A stretch of DNA of 42,105 bases from Gammaproteobacteria bacterium (lineage in GTDB: Bacteria; Pseudomonadota; Gammaproteobacteria; Thiohalomonadales; Thiohalomonadaceae). The stretch covers positions 1 through 42,105 of the forward strand of contig JAPHTQ010000036.1 of NCBI GenBank assembly GCA_026196275.1, written 5' to 3'. Shown here piece by piece: positions 1 to 8,644 of this stretch. Both the position numbers and the translations under genes were made by a program. Under the pieces are notes generated by a model that did no database searches, was not told where the DNA came from, and was given only the letters and a program-made list of their open reading frames with translations. Position 1 is the first letter of the stretch, and each line of letters starts with the position of its first letter.

Positions 1-45
1 AGGGCATGGGTCACCTCCCGATGTTCCTCATGCCGTCAGTCTAAA

Positions 46-98
46 AGGTGTTACCTATCTCTCCGAACAATGTGTTACCCATGTCCCCGGTCTGTACA
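46..98. mobile_element. Possible insertion-sequence end (tandem terminal repeats)
   Basis: Two imperfect direct repeats with a 24-base period begin with GTGTTACC at 48 and 72. Each continues as a variant of (T/C)AT(C/G)TC(T/C)CCG, and the second ends in GTCTGTACA at 98. Tandem short repeats of this composition resemble the multi-copy transposase-binding ends of IS21- or IS481-type elements; that resemblance is from memory and unverified. No transposase lies in the window, so the body of the element, if any, would be to the left of base 1. It could also be a solo remnant. Confidence 0.4.
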
Positions 99-147
99 CT
101 GTGCCCGCCGCAGGATGGCGCAAACGCTGTGAGATGAACGGACAGTG

Positions 148-1089
148 TTAACCGATACGCAGCGTGTCCAGCAGTGACGACAGCTCCGTCAAACTCTTCC
201 CGTGATCGTCGGCAATTGCCTCGGAGGGTGAATTGACCGCCCCTGCGGCAACCGGACGACTGCAATCCTGCAGGAACAGCCCCAGCGGTATCCTGCCGTC
301 GCGCTGCAGGATCCGTTCGAAGCAGGCGGCGCGTACTGCGGCGATTTCATCCTCAGCGGTACCGTCGGCGATGAGCGGCTTATGACCGCTGTCTGCCACA
401 TCGTAGAGGCGCGGCAACCCGGTTTCGGGGTCGGTGTCGCTGTACCACTCGCGGGTATACAGATCGTTGTAGGTGGGACAGGGTTGCAGTACCTCGAGGA
501 GCGCCGTGCCCGGATGGCGGATGGCGCCGATGATCAGTTGTGTCAGTTGCGCCACATCGTAGGCGTAACCGCGGCCGATCCAGCTGTAACCACTGGCCAG
601 CGCCAGGCTCAACGGGTCGAGCCCGGCCAGTTCGGTGGCTACCGCCATGGAGCGGGTCTGCTCGCCCTGTTGCAGGGTCGGCGCCCCCTGCCCCTTGGTC
701 AGGCCGTAGACGCCGTTGTTGAACAGGATGTAGGTGAGGTCTACGTTGCGTCGGGGGGCGCTGACAAAATGACCGGCGCCGATGGAGAGGCCGTCGCCGT
801 CACCACCGACGGCAAGCACCGTCAGCGCCGGGTCGGCCAGCCTGGCCCCCTGGGCGAAGGGCAACACACGACCATGCAGGGTGTGGATGCCGTTGGTGGC
901 GAGATAGTAGGGCGTCTTGCCGGAACATCCGATGCCGCCGAATACCGCCACCTGTTCAGGCGGCAGTGCCAGCTCCGCCAAAGCAGACTGGATCGCCCGC
1001 AGGATGCCGAAGTTGCCGCAACCGGCGCACCAGTCGTTCGGCTGTGGCGCGGCATAGTCCTTGGGGCTGGGGTGTTTGTCGTTACTCAT
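148..1089 (-). CDS. 2-oxoacid:ferredoxin oxidoreductase, beta subunit (TPP-binding)
   Basis: This 313-residue protein is the thiamine-diphosphate subunit of a cytoplasmic enzyme that converts a 2-oxoacid plus CoA to acyl-CoA and CO2 with ferredoxin reduction, or runs in reverse. The N-terminus has the WCAGCGNFG cysteine motif typical of short beta subunits. GGDGDGLSIG followed by LFNNGVYGLTKGQ is the TPP/Mg-binding region. Length is usual for KorB/OforB-type subunits. I chose the ATG at 1089 because homologues start just before the Cys motif and it lies 8 bases after the alpha gene stop; a longer frame to 1179 would overlap alpha. The substrate (2-oxoglutarate versus pyruvate) cannot be read from the sequence. 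It is the second gene of a two-gene operon. Confidence 0.93.
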   Translation of the reverse strand: MSNDKHPSPKDYAAPQPNDWCAGCGNFGILRAIQSALAELALPPEQVAVFGGIGCSGKTPYYLATNGIHTLHGRVLPFAQGARLADPALTVLAVGGDGDGLSIGAGHFVSAPRRNVDLTYILFNNGVYGLTKGQGAPTLQQGEQTRSMAVATELAGLDPLSLALASGYSWIGRGYAYDVAQLTQLIIGAIRHPGTALLEVLQPCPTYNDLYTREWYSDTDPETGLPRLYDVADSGHKPLIADGTAEDEIAAVRAACFERILQRDGRIPLGLFLQDCSRPVAAGAVNSPSEAIADDHGKSLTELSSLLDTLRIG

Positions 1090-1096
1090 GCCGTTG

Positions 1097-3052
1097 TTAC
1101 TCCCAGGGGTTGCGCAGCACCAGGCGTGGTTCACCCTTGCCCTCGACGATAGTGAACAAGGTGTCCGCCAGTGCGTCACCGCAGACCGGACGGCCGCTGT
1201 ATTTAACGATCAGATGATCACACTGCAGGCCGGTCTGCTCGCGCAACAGCGCGGCGAACTGACCCGAGAAGTTCTCTTCCACCACCACGCGGGTGGTCGC
1301 CCGCTGCCACTCGGCGGCCAGCGCTGCGGCGGGGAAGGGCCAGAGCAGGCGCACCATCATCACCCGCACCTGTTGCCCCTCCCGCCGCAGCCGCGCCGCG
1401 GCATCGAGCAGCGCGCCACGGGTGGAGCCCCAGCCGATGAGCAGTAACGGCGCACCCTCGTCACCATCGCAGCGAATCTGCGCCTCCAGTGACAGTTCGC
1501 GGGGGATCGCGGCGAGTCGGGCTGCGCGTTTCTCCATCATCCATTCGCGCATCTGCGGATCTTCGCTCACCAGACCATACTCATCGTGCTCCACCCCGGT
1601 CTGCCAGTGCTGGCAACCGGGTACCCCGAGCAGCGCACGGGGCGAGATGCCGTCCTCGTCGAGCCGGAAGGGGTGCAGCCTCTCGCCCGCGGCATTCGCC
1701 TCGCAGCGCTCGCCGCGATCGATAGCCACCGCAGCACTATTGAGATCGGTGATGGTTTCGTAACGGCTGGTCAGGTGTTTGTCGAGTAGATGGATCACCG
1801 GCAGCTGGTAGCGCTCGGCATAGTTGAAGGCATGCATCGCATCGTAAAAGGCCTGCTCCACACTGCCGGAGGCGATCACCATACGCGGGAATTCGCCATG
1901 GCCGCTGTGGATCGCAAACTGCAAGTCTCCCTGCTCGGTGCGGGTAGGCATTCCAGTGGAGGGACCGCCGCGCTGGTAGTGGGTGATCACCAACGGCACC
2001 TCGTTCATGCCTGCCCAGCCCAGCCCTTCGGTCATCAGTGAGAGGCCGGGGCCCGAAGTGGCGGTGGCGGCCCGCACCCCGGTCAGTGCCGCGCCGGAAG
2101 CCATGGTGATCGCGGCGATCTCATCCTCCACCTGAACCACCTGCGGCTGCAGGGTACGCCCATCATGGTGACTCACTGTGGAATGGGCTTCGAGGAAGGT
2201 ACTCTCATCGGTAGCCGGGCTGATTGGGTAGTAACTCTGCAGGCCAAGGCCGCCGGCCAGCTTGCCCAGCGCAACGCTTTGACTCACGTTGAGCAGCAGT
2301 GATCGCTCCTGCATCCGGGGCTGCGGTGGTTGCCCAACAGGCCACCCCTGTTGCAGCAGGTAGTCGCTGGCGTGCTCGATAGCCAGAAGGTTGAGTGTCA
2401 CATGCTCACTGCTGGCGCAAAAGAGTTGCTCTACCGCCCTGCAGAGATCCCCCTTATCGAGGCCGAAAAGCAGCGCCGAAAGTGCCACGCCAACGGTGTT
2501 GCGGATCCGATCGACTTGCTTGACCTTGACACGAAGTTCATCGGCGATCGCCTGCATGATCCTTTTGTAGGAAACAGGATAACAGCGCACACCCCCTGCG
2601 CTTACCAGAGCCAGCAACTCATCCACCGAGGCCGTTGCACCGGCCCACCGAGCCAGCCGTTCGCGTACGGACGGGTCGAGGTAGGGTGAGTGCTGCAACG
2701 TTACACCCGTGCTCTCCTGATCGAACAGCACCACCCCACCCGACCTCATCGAGGGGAGATGACGAAACAGGGTCTCTGCTTCATAGGCGACCAGCATGTC
2801 GACCCGTTCGGCCACACTCAGCGGCGGCGCCGTACCAGCGGCGATATCAAAGTAGCTGTGGCGCCCCTTGATGTTGGAGTGGTATTCACGCCGACCCAAC
2901 ACCGGAAGACCAGAGAAAAGGCAGGCACGGGCAAAGAGATGCGCGCTGGTGTCGATACCCGTTCCCTGGGGACCACCTATGCGCCAGTAGTAATTTTCAT
3001 CGTTACTATGCAAGGGACACTCGCAGATCGTTTGTGATATGTTCAGTCTCAA
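1097..3052 (-). CDS. 2-oxoacid:ferredoxin oxidoreductase, fused gamma-alpha subunit
   Basis: The partner of the beta subunit downstream. Residues about 20-190 form the gamma domain, opening with YYWRIGGPQGTGIDTSA. After a linker, residues about 245-640 form the alpha domain with YYPISPATDEST and ATATSGPGLSLMTEGLG, the signature of KorA-type subunits. The gamma-alpha fusion is the common form in bacteria that carry a two-subunit enzyme. There is no ATG near the N-terminus. The open frame begins at a TTG at 3052, immediately after in-frame stops, and a second TTG at 3013 is an alternative; neither has a strong ribosome-binding site. The exact start is therefore uncertain, the identity is not. 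Confidence 0.9.
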   Translation of the reverse strand: MRLNISQTICECPLHSNDENYYWRIGGPQGTGIDTSAHLFARACLFSGLPVLGRREYHSNIKGRHSYFDIAAGTAPPLSVAERVDMLVAYEAETLFRHLPSMRSGGVVLFDQESTGVTLQHSPYLDPSVRERLARWAGATASVDELLALVSAGGVRCYPVSYKRIMQAIADELRVKVKQVDRIRNTVGVALSALLFGLDKGDLCRAVEQLFCASSEHVTLNLLAIEHASDYLLQQGWPVGQPPQPRMQERSLLLNVSQSVALGKLAGGLGLQSYYPISPATDESTFLEAHSTVSHHDGRTLQPQVVQVEDEIAAITMASGAALTGVRAATATSGPGLSLMTEGLGWAGMNEVPLVITHYQRGGPSTGMPTRTEQGDLQFAIHSGHGEFPRMVIASGSVEQAFYDAMHAFNYAERYQLPVIHLLDKHLTSRYETITDLNSAAVAIDRGERCEANAAGERLHPFRLDEDGISPRALLGVPGCQHWQTGVEHDEYGLVSEDPQMREWMMEKRAARLAAIPRELSLEAQIRCDGDEGAPLLLIGWGSTRGALLDAAARLRREGQQVRVMMVRLLWPFPAAALAAEWQRATTRVVVEENFSGQFAALLREQTGLQCDHLIVKYSGRPVCGDALADTLFTIVEGKGEPRLVLRNPWE

Positions 3053-3081
3053 CAGTCAGCCGTCACAATGACATATTCCAC

Positions 3082-3101
3082 CGAAACGACAACCCGTTTC
3101 G
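3082..3101. promoter_or_regulatory. Perfect 7-base inverted repeat between divergent genes
   Basis: CGAAACG (3082-3088) and CGTTTCG (3095-3101) are perfect complements separated by six bases. They lie about 30 bases upstream of the oxidoreductase start and 165 bases upstream of the divergent cyclic-di-GMP gene. There is no T-tract on either side, so a terminator is unlikely. An operator for a dimeric regulator is possible. Confidence 0.4.
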
Positions 3102-3266
3102 TCCGGAAAAAATACGGCTGTATAACAACCATTCATGGCCAACAAGGATTATAGGGTGAGGGGCTCTTGAGCGAGCCCGCAAGACATTATCGCAGCTGCA
3201 ATGATGTCCTGGCCACGTCCGGAGATTATGTGACTATACTATGGTCAACCCGCAGATGAGGTTTTA

Positions 3267-6062
3267 ATGGAAAAACTACGCCGCCTCCGTCTCATGCCGG
3301 CGCTGGATCCGCGCCAGGTCATCAATATTTCAATCATCGTGTTGACGCTCTTTGTCATCAGTCTCTCCGGCGTACTGGGGCTGCGTTTCTATGAGGATTA
3401 CCGTGCGCATCAACAAATGGTGCACGCCAATGCTACGGCGGATCACCTGATCCGGGCGGTCGATCTGCTGGCGATGGAACGGGGACTGACCGCGGCGAAT
3501 CTTGGCAGCAGCGAGCAGATCAGGAGCGCTATGCGGTGGCAGCTGGTCGAGTTGCGACAACAAAGTGACCTTGCCTGGGATCAGGCACTCAGTCGTATCC
3601 AGCACATCACCGATAGCGGCATGGCGGATCCCTCCTTTGCCGCACTGATCGAGAGCGCCAGCAAAGCTTATACCGACCTTCAGGATTTGCGGGTTGTGAC
3701 GGATGACTGTTTGAAAGATCCCCCGAGCTGTCCCCTCGACGGGGCAGAGTGGCTGCAGAGCATCACCACTTTCATTAAAAAGATCGAACGTGTTCGTGAA
3801 GACATGTTCCTCACCGTCGATTCATCACGGCGAGTGATGCAGTTCAACCTCACCCTGAAACGCTGGGCGGCGGTAGCCAGCGAAAACGCCGGGCGCGAAC
3901 GCGGCATCCTGGCATGGCATATTGCGGCAGGTCTGCCGCTTTCCGACACTTTCCAGGATGAACTGAGGTCCTATCGTGGCGTGGTCAACCGTACCACCCG
4001 CGAGATCATCGCCTTCAGCGACCGTCACGCCACTGACCCACGGCTTTCACAGGCTGTAGAGACCATGCAGAGAGTGTTTCTTCAGGAGTTCGAGAAGACT
4101 CGTCGCGCCGTCTATGCAACGGCAGAGCAGGGCGTTTATAGCGTGAATGCCGATCGCTGGGTAGAGGAGTCAACCCGTGCCATCGGCAGCCTGCTTGCCA
4201 TCTCTGACCTTACCTCCGAGATCACCGCCGAATATGCGCAGGAGATCTCCGATACCTATCGTCGCCAGCTTCTTCTCTATCTCTTGCTCGTGGCGGCTGC
4301 ACTCGCCATGTCGGTACTGGGATTGACCCGTGTGCGGCAAACCGCCAACGAGATGCACAGGCAAAAAGAGATGGCGGAGATCACTCTGCACTCCATCGGT
4401 GACGCAGTCATCACCACGGATGCCGAAACAAGGGTGGAGTATCTCAATCCGGTCGCCCAGGATCTGACCGGCTGGAGCAACGAGGAGGCGCATGGGCGTA
4501 AGCTGAACGAGATTTTACATATCATCAATGGCCTGAATCGGGAGCCACAGGACAACCCCATCGAGGCCTGCCTGCGCGAGCGTCATGTGGTCGGTCTCGC
4601 CAGTGATACCATACTTATCCGGCGTGACGGCACGGAATTGGTGATCGAGGATTCCGCCGCACCGATCATCGATCGTGACGGAGAGATAACCGGTGCGGTG
4701 ATGGTCTTTTATGACGTCAGCCTGATGCGCCGGGTCCCGCATCTGCTCTCCTATCATGCCACCCACGATGCCCTCACCGGCCTGATCAACCGCCGTGAGT
4801 TTGAACGTCGTCTGGCAGAGCTGCTGGTGGAATCGAGACAGACCGGCCAACAGCATGCGCTTGCCTACCTGGACCTGGATCAATTCAAACTGGTCAACGA
4901 TACCTGCGGCCACGGTGTCGGCGACCGCCTGCTGTGCCAAATTACCTATCTGCTCAAGGAGAAGGTGCGTGACGCTGACACACTTGCCCGGCTCGGCGGT
5001 GATGAGTTCGGCCTGTTGCTGGAGAACTGCTCGCTGGAGAAGGGGTACAAGATCGCCGATACCCTGCGCCAGACCATCAAGAATTTCCGCTTCGCCTGGG
5101 AGACACACACCTTTGATATCGGTATCACCATCGGGCTGGTGCCGATCAATGCGGAAAGTGCCAACGCCGCCGAGGTGCTGAGCGATGCCGATGCCGCCTG
5201 CTTCGTCGCCAAAGACAAGGGCAGAAACCGTATCCAGATCTACCAGCCGGGCGATCTGGAGATGGCGCGTCGCCATGGGGAGATGCAGTGGGTCTCACGC
5301 CTGCACAAGGCACTGGATGAGGAGCGTTTTCGGCTCTACTTCCAGTTTATCAGGCCAATGAATGGCGATGAGACCATCCATGGCGAGGTGTTGCTACGCC
5401 TGCTGGACGAGGGGGGGGAGATCATTCCGCCGATGGCCTTCCTGCCCGCCGCCGAACGTTACAACCTGATGCCGCTCATCGACCGCTGGGTGATCCGCAA
5501 CGCCCTGGCGTCGATTTCCAACTGGCTAAAAGAGCAGCAGGGCTGCTGCCGCATGGTGTGCAACATCAACCTCTCCGGCGCCTCCCTTGGCGAGGAGAGT
5601 CTGCAGGAGTACATCGAAGAGCAACTTTCCCACTACCGTGTGCCGCCGGAACTCATCTGCTTTGAGGTCACCGAGAGCGTGGCCATCGCTAATCTGGAAC
5701 GGGCCGCCACCCTGATGCGCAATCTGCGCCAGCGTGGCTGCCGTTTCGCCCTGGATGACTTTGGCAGTGGCCTCTCCTCGTTTGCCTACCTCAAGGCCCT
5801 GCCGGTGGACTACCTGAAGATCGATGGCGTCTTCGTCAAGGACGTGGTACACGACCCCGTGGCACGCGCCATGGTGCAGGCGATACACAACATTGGTCAC
5901 ATCATGGGGCTGCAGATAGTCGCCGAATATGTCGAAAACGAAGAGATTTCAGCGATCATTCACGAAATCGGTGTGGATTATGCCCAGGGCTACGCCATCG
6001 GCTACCCGCAACCCATCGTGGAGTGCATGCGTAGCTGTACGGCTGGCGGGTCAAAATCCTGA
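3267..6062 (+). CDS. Membrane sensor with PAS, GGDEF and EAL domains (cyclic-di-GMP turnover)
   Basis: A 931-residue inner-membrane signalling protein. Transmembrane segments at about 20-41 and 333-355 flank a periplasmic helical domain that begins AMERGLTAANL, which resembles nitrate/nitrite-sensing (NIT) domains. A PAS domain follows at about 365-485. The GGDEF domain has its intact signature at 577-581 and the inhibitory RxxD site (RDAD) five residues before it. The EAL domain has ExLxR at 707 (EVLLR), FEVTES, the metal-binding DDFGSG at 830, and YLKIDG. Both active sites therefore look complete, so it may make and degrade cyclic-di-GMP. The ATG at 3267 is preceded by GAGG. It is transcribed away from the oxidoreductase operon. 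Confidence 0.93.
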   Translation: MEKLRRLRLMPALDPRQVINISIIVLTLFVISLSGVLGLRFYEDYRAHQQMVHANATADHLIRAVDLLAMERGLTAANLGSSEQIRSAMRWQLVELRQQSDLAWDQALSRIQHITDSGMADPSFAALIESASKAYTDLQDLRVVTDDCLKDPPSCPLDGAEWLQSITTFIKKIERVREDMFLTVDSSRRVMQFNLTLKRWAAVASENAGRERGILAWHIAAGLPLSDTFQDELRSYRGVVNRTTREIIAFSDRHATDPRLSQAVETMQRVFLQEFEKTRRAVYATAEQGVYSVNADRWVEESTRAIGSLLAISDLTSEITAEYAQEISDTYRRQLLLYLLLVAAALAMSVLGLTRVRQTANEMHRQKEMAEITLHSIGDAVITTDAETRVEYLNPVAQDLTGWSNEEAHGRKLNEILHIINGLNREPQDNPIEACLRERHVVGLASDTILIRRDGTELVIEDSAAPIIDRDGEITGAVMVFYDVSLMRRVPHLLSYHATHDALTGLINRREFERRLAELLVESRQTGQQHALAYLDLDQFKLVNDTCGHGVGDRLLCQITYLLKEKVRDADTLARLGGDEFGLLLENCSLEKGYKIADTLRQTIKNFRFAWETHTFDIGITIGLVPINAESANAAEVLSDADAACFVAKDKGRNRIQIYQPGDLEMARRHGEMQWVSRLHKALDEERFRLYFQFIRPMNGDETIHGEVLLRLLDEGGEIIPPMAFLPAAERYNLMPLIDRWVIRNALASISNWLKEQQGCCRMVCNINLSGASLGEESLQEYIEEQLSHYRVPPELICFEVTESVAIANLERAATLMRNLRQRGCRFALDDFGSGLSSFAYLKALPVDYLKIDGVFVKDVVHDPVARAMVQAIHNIGHIMGLQIVAEYVENEEISAIIHEIGVDYAQGYAIGYPQPIVECMRSCTAGGSKS

Positions 6063-6098
6063 CCTTTTCGATAACGACTGCAATTTCGGTATACAGGC

Positions 6099-6127
6099 TT
6101 GACACGCTCGAACCATCGCCCTAGTGT
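6099..6127 (+). promoter_or_regulatory. Candidate sigma70 promoter of the metal-uptake locus
   Basis: A perfect TTGACA (6099-6104) is followed after 17 bases by TAGTGT (6122-6127), a weak -10. It lies 38 bases before the small His/Cys protein gene. I looked for a Zur-type palindrome around it and did not find one. Confidence 0.4.
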
Positions 6128-6164
6128 ACGGCACCACGCTTGAAGAGCCCGATCCCCCCGAGCC

Positions 6165-6428
6165 ATGCGACAACACCTTATTACACTGCTGGCAGTCATC
6201 ACCCTGCTCTCACAATGGGGCTGGCTGGAGCATGACTACCATGAGCACGACGCCGGCCAGGTGTGTGAAGTCTGTGTCAGCGCCGCTGGACATGTCGCGG
6301 TTATCCCGGACACACCACAGCTCCCCCCTCTGCATGGCAGCGAAACCCCGTTTACGCCATCCAGCACCTCTTTCAGCGCGGCCGCTCCGCGCTTCTACAC
6401 CGCCCGCGCGCCACCGCGTTTTCTCTGA
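6165..6428 (+). CDS. Small secreted His/Cys-rich protein of metal-uptake locus
   Basis: An 87-residue protein with an N-terminal hydrophobic segment (about 5-20) followed by HDYHEHDAG and CEVC, a cluster of potential metal ligands, and then a Pro/Ser-rich tail. Its size, N-terminal hydrophobic stretch and position recall DUF2946-type proteins, but I cannot assign a family. It sits directly upstream of a His-rich outer-membrane protein and a zinc-type binding protein, so a role in periplasmic metal handling is inferred. The ribosome-binding site is weak. The frame is supported by operon position and plausible composition rather than by recognised homology. Confidence 0.65.
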   Translation: MRQHLITLLAVITLLSQWGWLEHDYHEHDAGQVCEVCVSAAGHVAVIPDTPQLPPLHGSETPFTPSSTSFSAAAPRFYTARAPPRFL

Positions 6429-6511
6429 ACCGCTAACACGTCCCGTTAACTGTTTACGGCTGCCTGCACGCACGATTTCGTGTCGGCATGCCCTGCGTTT
6501 GGAGAAAACAG

Positions 6512-7738
6512 ATGTTCAAAAAGCAAGCGATCCCTGTCGCTCTCGCCGCTGCCCTGCTGGGCAGCCCTGCCGCTTATGCTGCCGCCGAGTTTAATCCCGA
6601 GATCAGTCTGATCCTCGACGGTCGCTACCAAAGCTACAGTAATGACAGCGACTATGAATTGCCCGGATTCATGCTCGGCGGCGAGGCCGGCCGCGGCAAA
6701 GAGGGTTTCAATCTGGGTCACAACGAACTGGTACTGAGTGCCAATATCGACGATAGGTATTACGGCAAGATGACCACGGTGATCGCCGACCACGATGGCG
6801 AAACCGAGGTAGAGTTAGAGGAGGCCTTTATCGAAACAATGGGCCTCGGTGGCGGTTGCGCGGTAAAGGCCGGCCGCTTCTTCTCCGGCATCGGCTACCT
6901 CAACAGCCAGCATCCCCACAGCTGGGACTTTGCCGATGCGCCACTGGTCTACCAGGGGCTGTTCGGCGGTGCTTTGCGGGATGACGGCCTGCAGCTGAGC
7001 TGGATCGCCCCCACCGACACCTACCTCAAGCTCGGCCTGGAGGCGACCCGCGGCGCGCGGTTCCCTGCCGGGGGCAGCGCCAACGACGGCGCCGGCGCCG
7101 CGGCGGCCTTTATCAAGATCGGCGGCGATATCGGCACCAGCCACGCCTGGCAGCTGGGCCTCTCCCGCTGGCAGGCCGAGGTTGAAGAGCGCGAGAGCGG
7201 CGCCGGTCACACCCACGGCGAGGAGAGTGCCCATATCCACTACAGCGGCGACAGCGACGTCACCGGCATCGACCTGGTCTGGAAGTGGGCGCCCGAGGGC
7301 AATGCCACCCAACAAAATTTCACCTTCCAGGCCGAGTATTTCCTGCGCAACGAGGAGGGTGAAGTAGAGTTCGCCCACGAGGACGAATCGGGCAGCGCCA
7401 CGCTCGATGGTGAACAGTCCGGCTGGTATGCCCAGGCGGTCTACCAGTTCATACCGCGCTGGCGTGTCGGCCTGCGCTACGACCGGTTGGCGGCGGATAA
7501 CAGGCTGAGCGACTTCGCCCTCAGCGGCATCGACGAGGAGGCGTTCGCTCACGAGACGGGGCTGGATAACGAGGGCCATGATCCGAGCCGCACCAGCGTG
7601 ATGCTCGACCACTCACGCAGCGAGTACAGCCGTATTCGCCTGCAGCTGGCGCGCGATGATTCCTATGAGGAGAGCGATACCATCCTTACCCTGCAGTATG
7701 TGATGAGTCTGGGCGCCCACGGCGCGCACCAGTTCTAG
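6512..7738 (+). CDS. His-rich outer-membrane beta-barrel protein, probable zinc-uptake porin
   Basis: A 408-residue exported protein with a clear signal peptide (residues 1-24, ending AYAAA). Alternating amphipathic strands, such as YYGKMTTVIA and GRFFSGIGYL, and aromatic-rich segments up to a C-terminal Phe indicate an outer-membrane barrel. A His-rich insert near residue 232 (GHTHGEESAHIHYS) is a likely metal-binding loop. Proteins of this family are often encoded beside ZnuA-like genes and are sometimes labelled zinc-regulated outer-membrane receptors, although no TonB plug domain is visible here. I chose the ATG at 6512 because GGAG lies eight bases before it and the signal peptide follows directly; the ATG at 6488 adds eight residues that do not fit. 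Confidence 0.8.
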   Translation: MFKKQAIPVALAAALLGSPAAYAAAEFNPEISLILDGRYQSYSNDSDYELPGFMLGGEAGRGKEGFNLGHNELVLSANIDDRYYGKMTTVIADHDGETEVELEEAFIETMGLGGGCAVKAGRFFSGIGYLNSQHPHSWDFADAPLVYQGLFGGALRDDGLQLSWIAPTDTYLKLGLEATRGARFPAGGSANDGAGAAAAFIKIGGDIGTSHAWQLGLSRWQAEVEERESGAGHTHGEESAHIHYSGDSDVTGIDLVWKWAPEGNATQQNFTFQAEYFLRNEEGEVEFAHEDESGSATLDGEQSGWYAQAVYQFIPRWRVGLRYDRLAADNRLSDFALSGIDEEAFAHETGLDNEGHDPSRTSVMLDHSRSEYSRIRLQLARDDSYEESDTILTLQYVMSLGAHGAHQF

Positions 7739-7747
7739 GGGGGGGAG

Positions 7748-8644
7748 ATGCGACACCTACTCACCCTTTTGAGCCTGCTGGCCGCTGCCTCTCCGGCAGC
7801 GGCCGGCCTCACCGTCTTTACCTGCGAACCGGAGTGGGCGGCGCTGGCCGAGGAGCTGGGCGGCGAACAGGTCGAGGTCTACAGCGCCACCACCGCCCGG
7901 CAGGACCCGCACCACATCCAGGCGCGCCCCAGCCTCATAGCCAAAGTCCGGCGTGCCGACCTGGTGGTCTGCAGCGGCGCCGAACTGGAAGTGGGCTGGC
8001 TGCCGATGCTGCTGCGCCAGGCGCGCAACCCGGTCGTCCTGCCGTGGCGCCCCGGTCACTTCGAGGCCTCGAGCTTCATCAAGCGACTGGCGATCCCGGC
8101 GGAGCTGGATCGCAGCGAAGGGGATCTGCACGCCGCTGGCAACCCGCACGTCCATCTCGACCCGCGCCGCGTCGCCATCATCGCCGAGGCGCTGGCCGGG
8201 CGGTTGTCCGAACGCGATCCCGACCATGCAGACCACTATCGCAGGCGCCACGAGGATTTCGCCCGCCGTTGGCAGCAGGCGATCGCCCGCTGGGAACAGC
8301 AGGCAGCGCCGCTACGCGGGGTGCGTGCCGTGGTCCATCACAAGGACTGGGTCTACCTGTTCGACTGGCTCGGCATGGTGGAGGCCGGGGCGCTGGAGCC
8401 CAAGCCGGGACTGCCCACCAGCCCAGGCCATCTGGCAACGCTCAAACAGGAACTGGAGCGGCAACCGGCGGCGATGATCCTGCACACTGCCTACCAGAGT
8501 GATCGTGCGGCGCAGCGACTGTCGGCAATGCATGGCATCCCGGTACTCAAACTGCCCTATACCGTCGGCGGCAGCGAACGGGCCGCCGATCTGTTCGCCC
8601 TGTTCGATGAGACCATCGAGCGTCTGCTGGCAGCAGCGCGATGA
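7748..8644 (+). CDS. Metal (zinc/manganese) ABC transporter substrate-binding protein, ZnuA/TroA type
   Basis: A 298-residue periplasmic protein with a signal peptide (1-19, cut after AAA). It belongs to the cluster-9 metal-binding proteins. Candidate ligand motifs appear in order: DPHHIQARPS, NPHVHLDPRR, VVHHKDWVYLF and HTAYQSDRAAQ. Unlike E. coli ZnuA it has no long His/Asp-rich loop, but the upstream outer-membrane protein has one. Its start codon follows an eight-G run (7738-7745) that also overlaps the previous stop codon and serves as the ribosome-binding region. It overlaps the permease gene by four bases (ATGA), which implies translational coupling. Confidence 0.9.
   Translation: MRHLLTLLSLLAAASPAAAGLTVFTCEPEWAALAEELGGEQVEVYSATTARQDPHHIQARPSLIAKVRRADLVVCSGAELEVGWLPMLLRQARNPVVLPWRPGHFEASSFIKRLAIPAELDRSEGDLHAAGNPHVHLDPRRVAIIAEALAGRLSERDPDHADHYRRRHEDFARRWQQAIARWEQQAAPLRGVRAVVHHKDWVYLFDWLGMVEAGALEPKPGLPTSPGHLATLKQELERQPAAMILHTAYQSDRAAQRLSAMHGIPVLKLPYTVGGSERAADLFALFDETIERLLAAAR

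Noticed and set aside
1090-1179. Longer N-terminus for the oxidoreductase beta subunit
   Set aside because: The extra residues come from the end of the alpha gene in another frame, and the family starts just before the CAGCGNFG motif at the ATG at 1089.
6063-6164. Zur operator before the metal-uptake locus
   Set aside because: No palindrome resembling the gammaproteobacterial Zur consensus is present, so only a sigma70-like promoter is listed.
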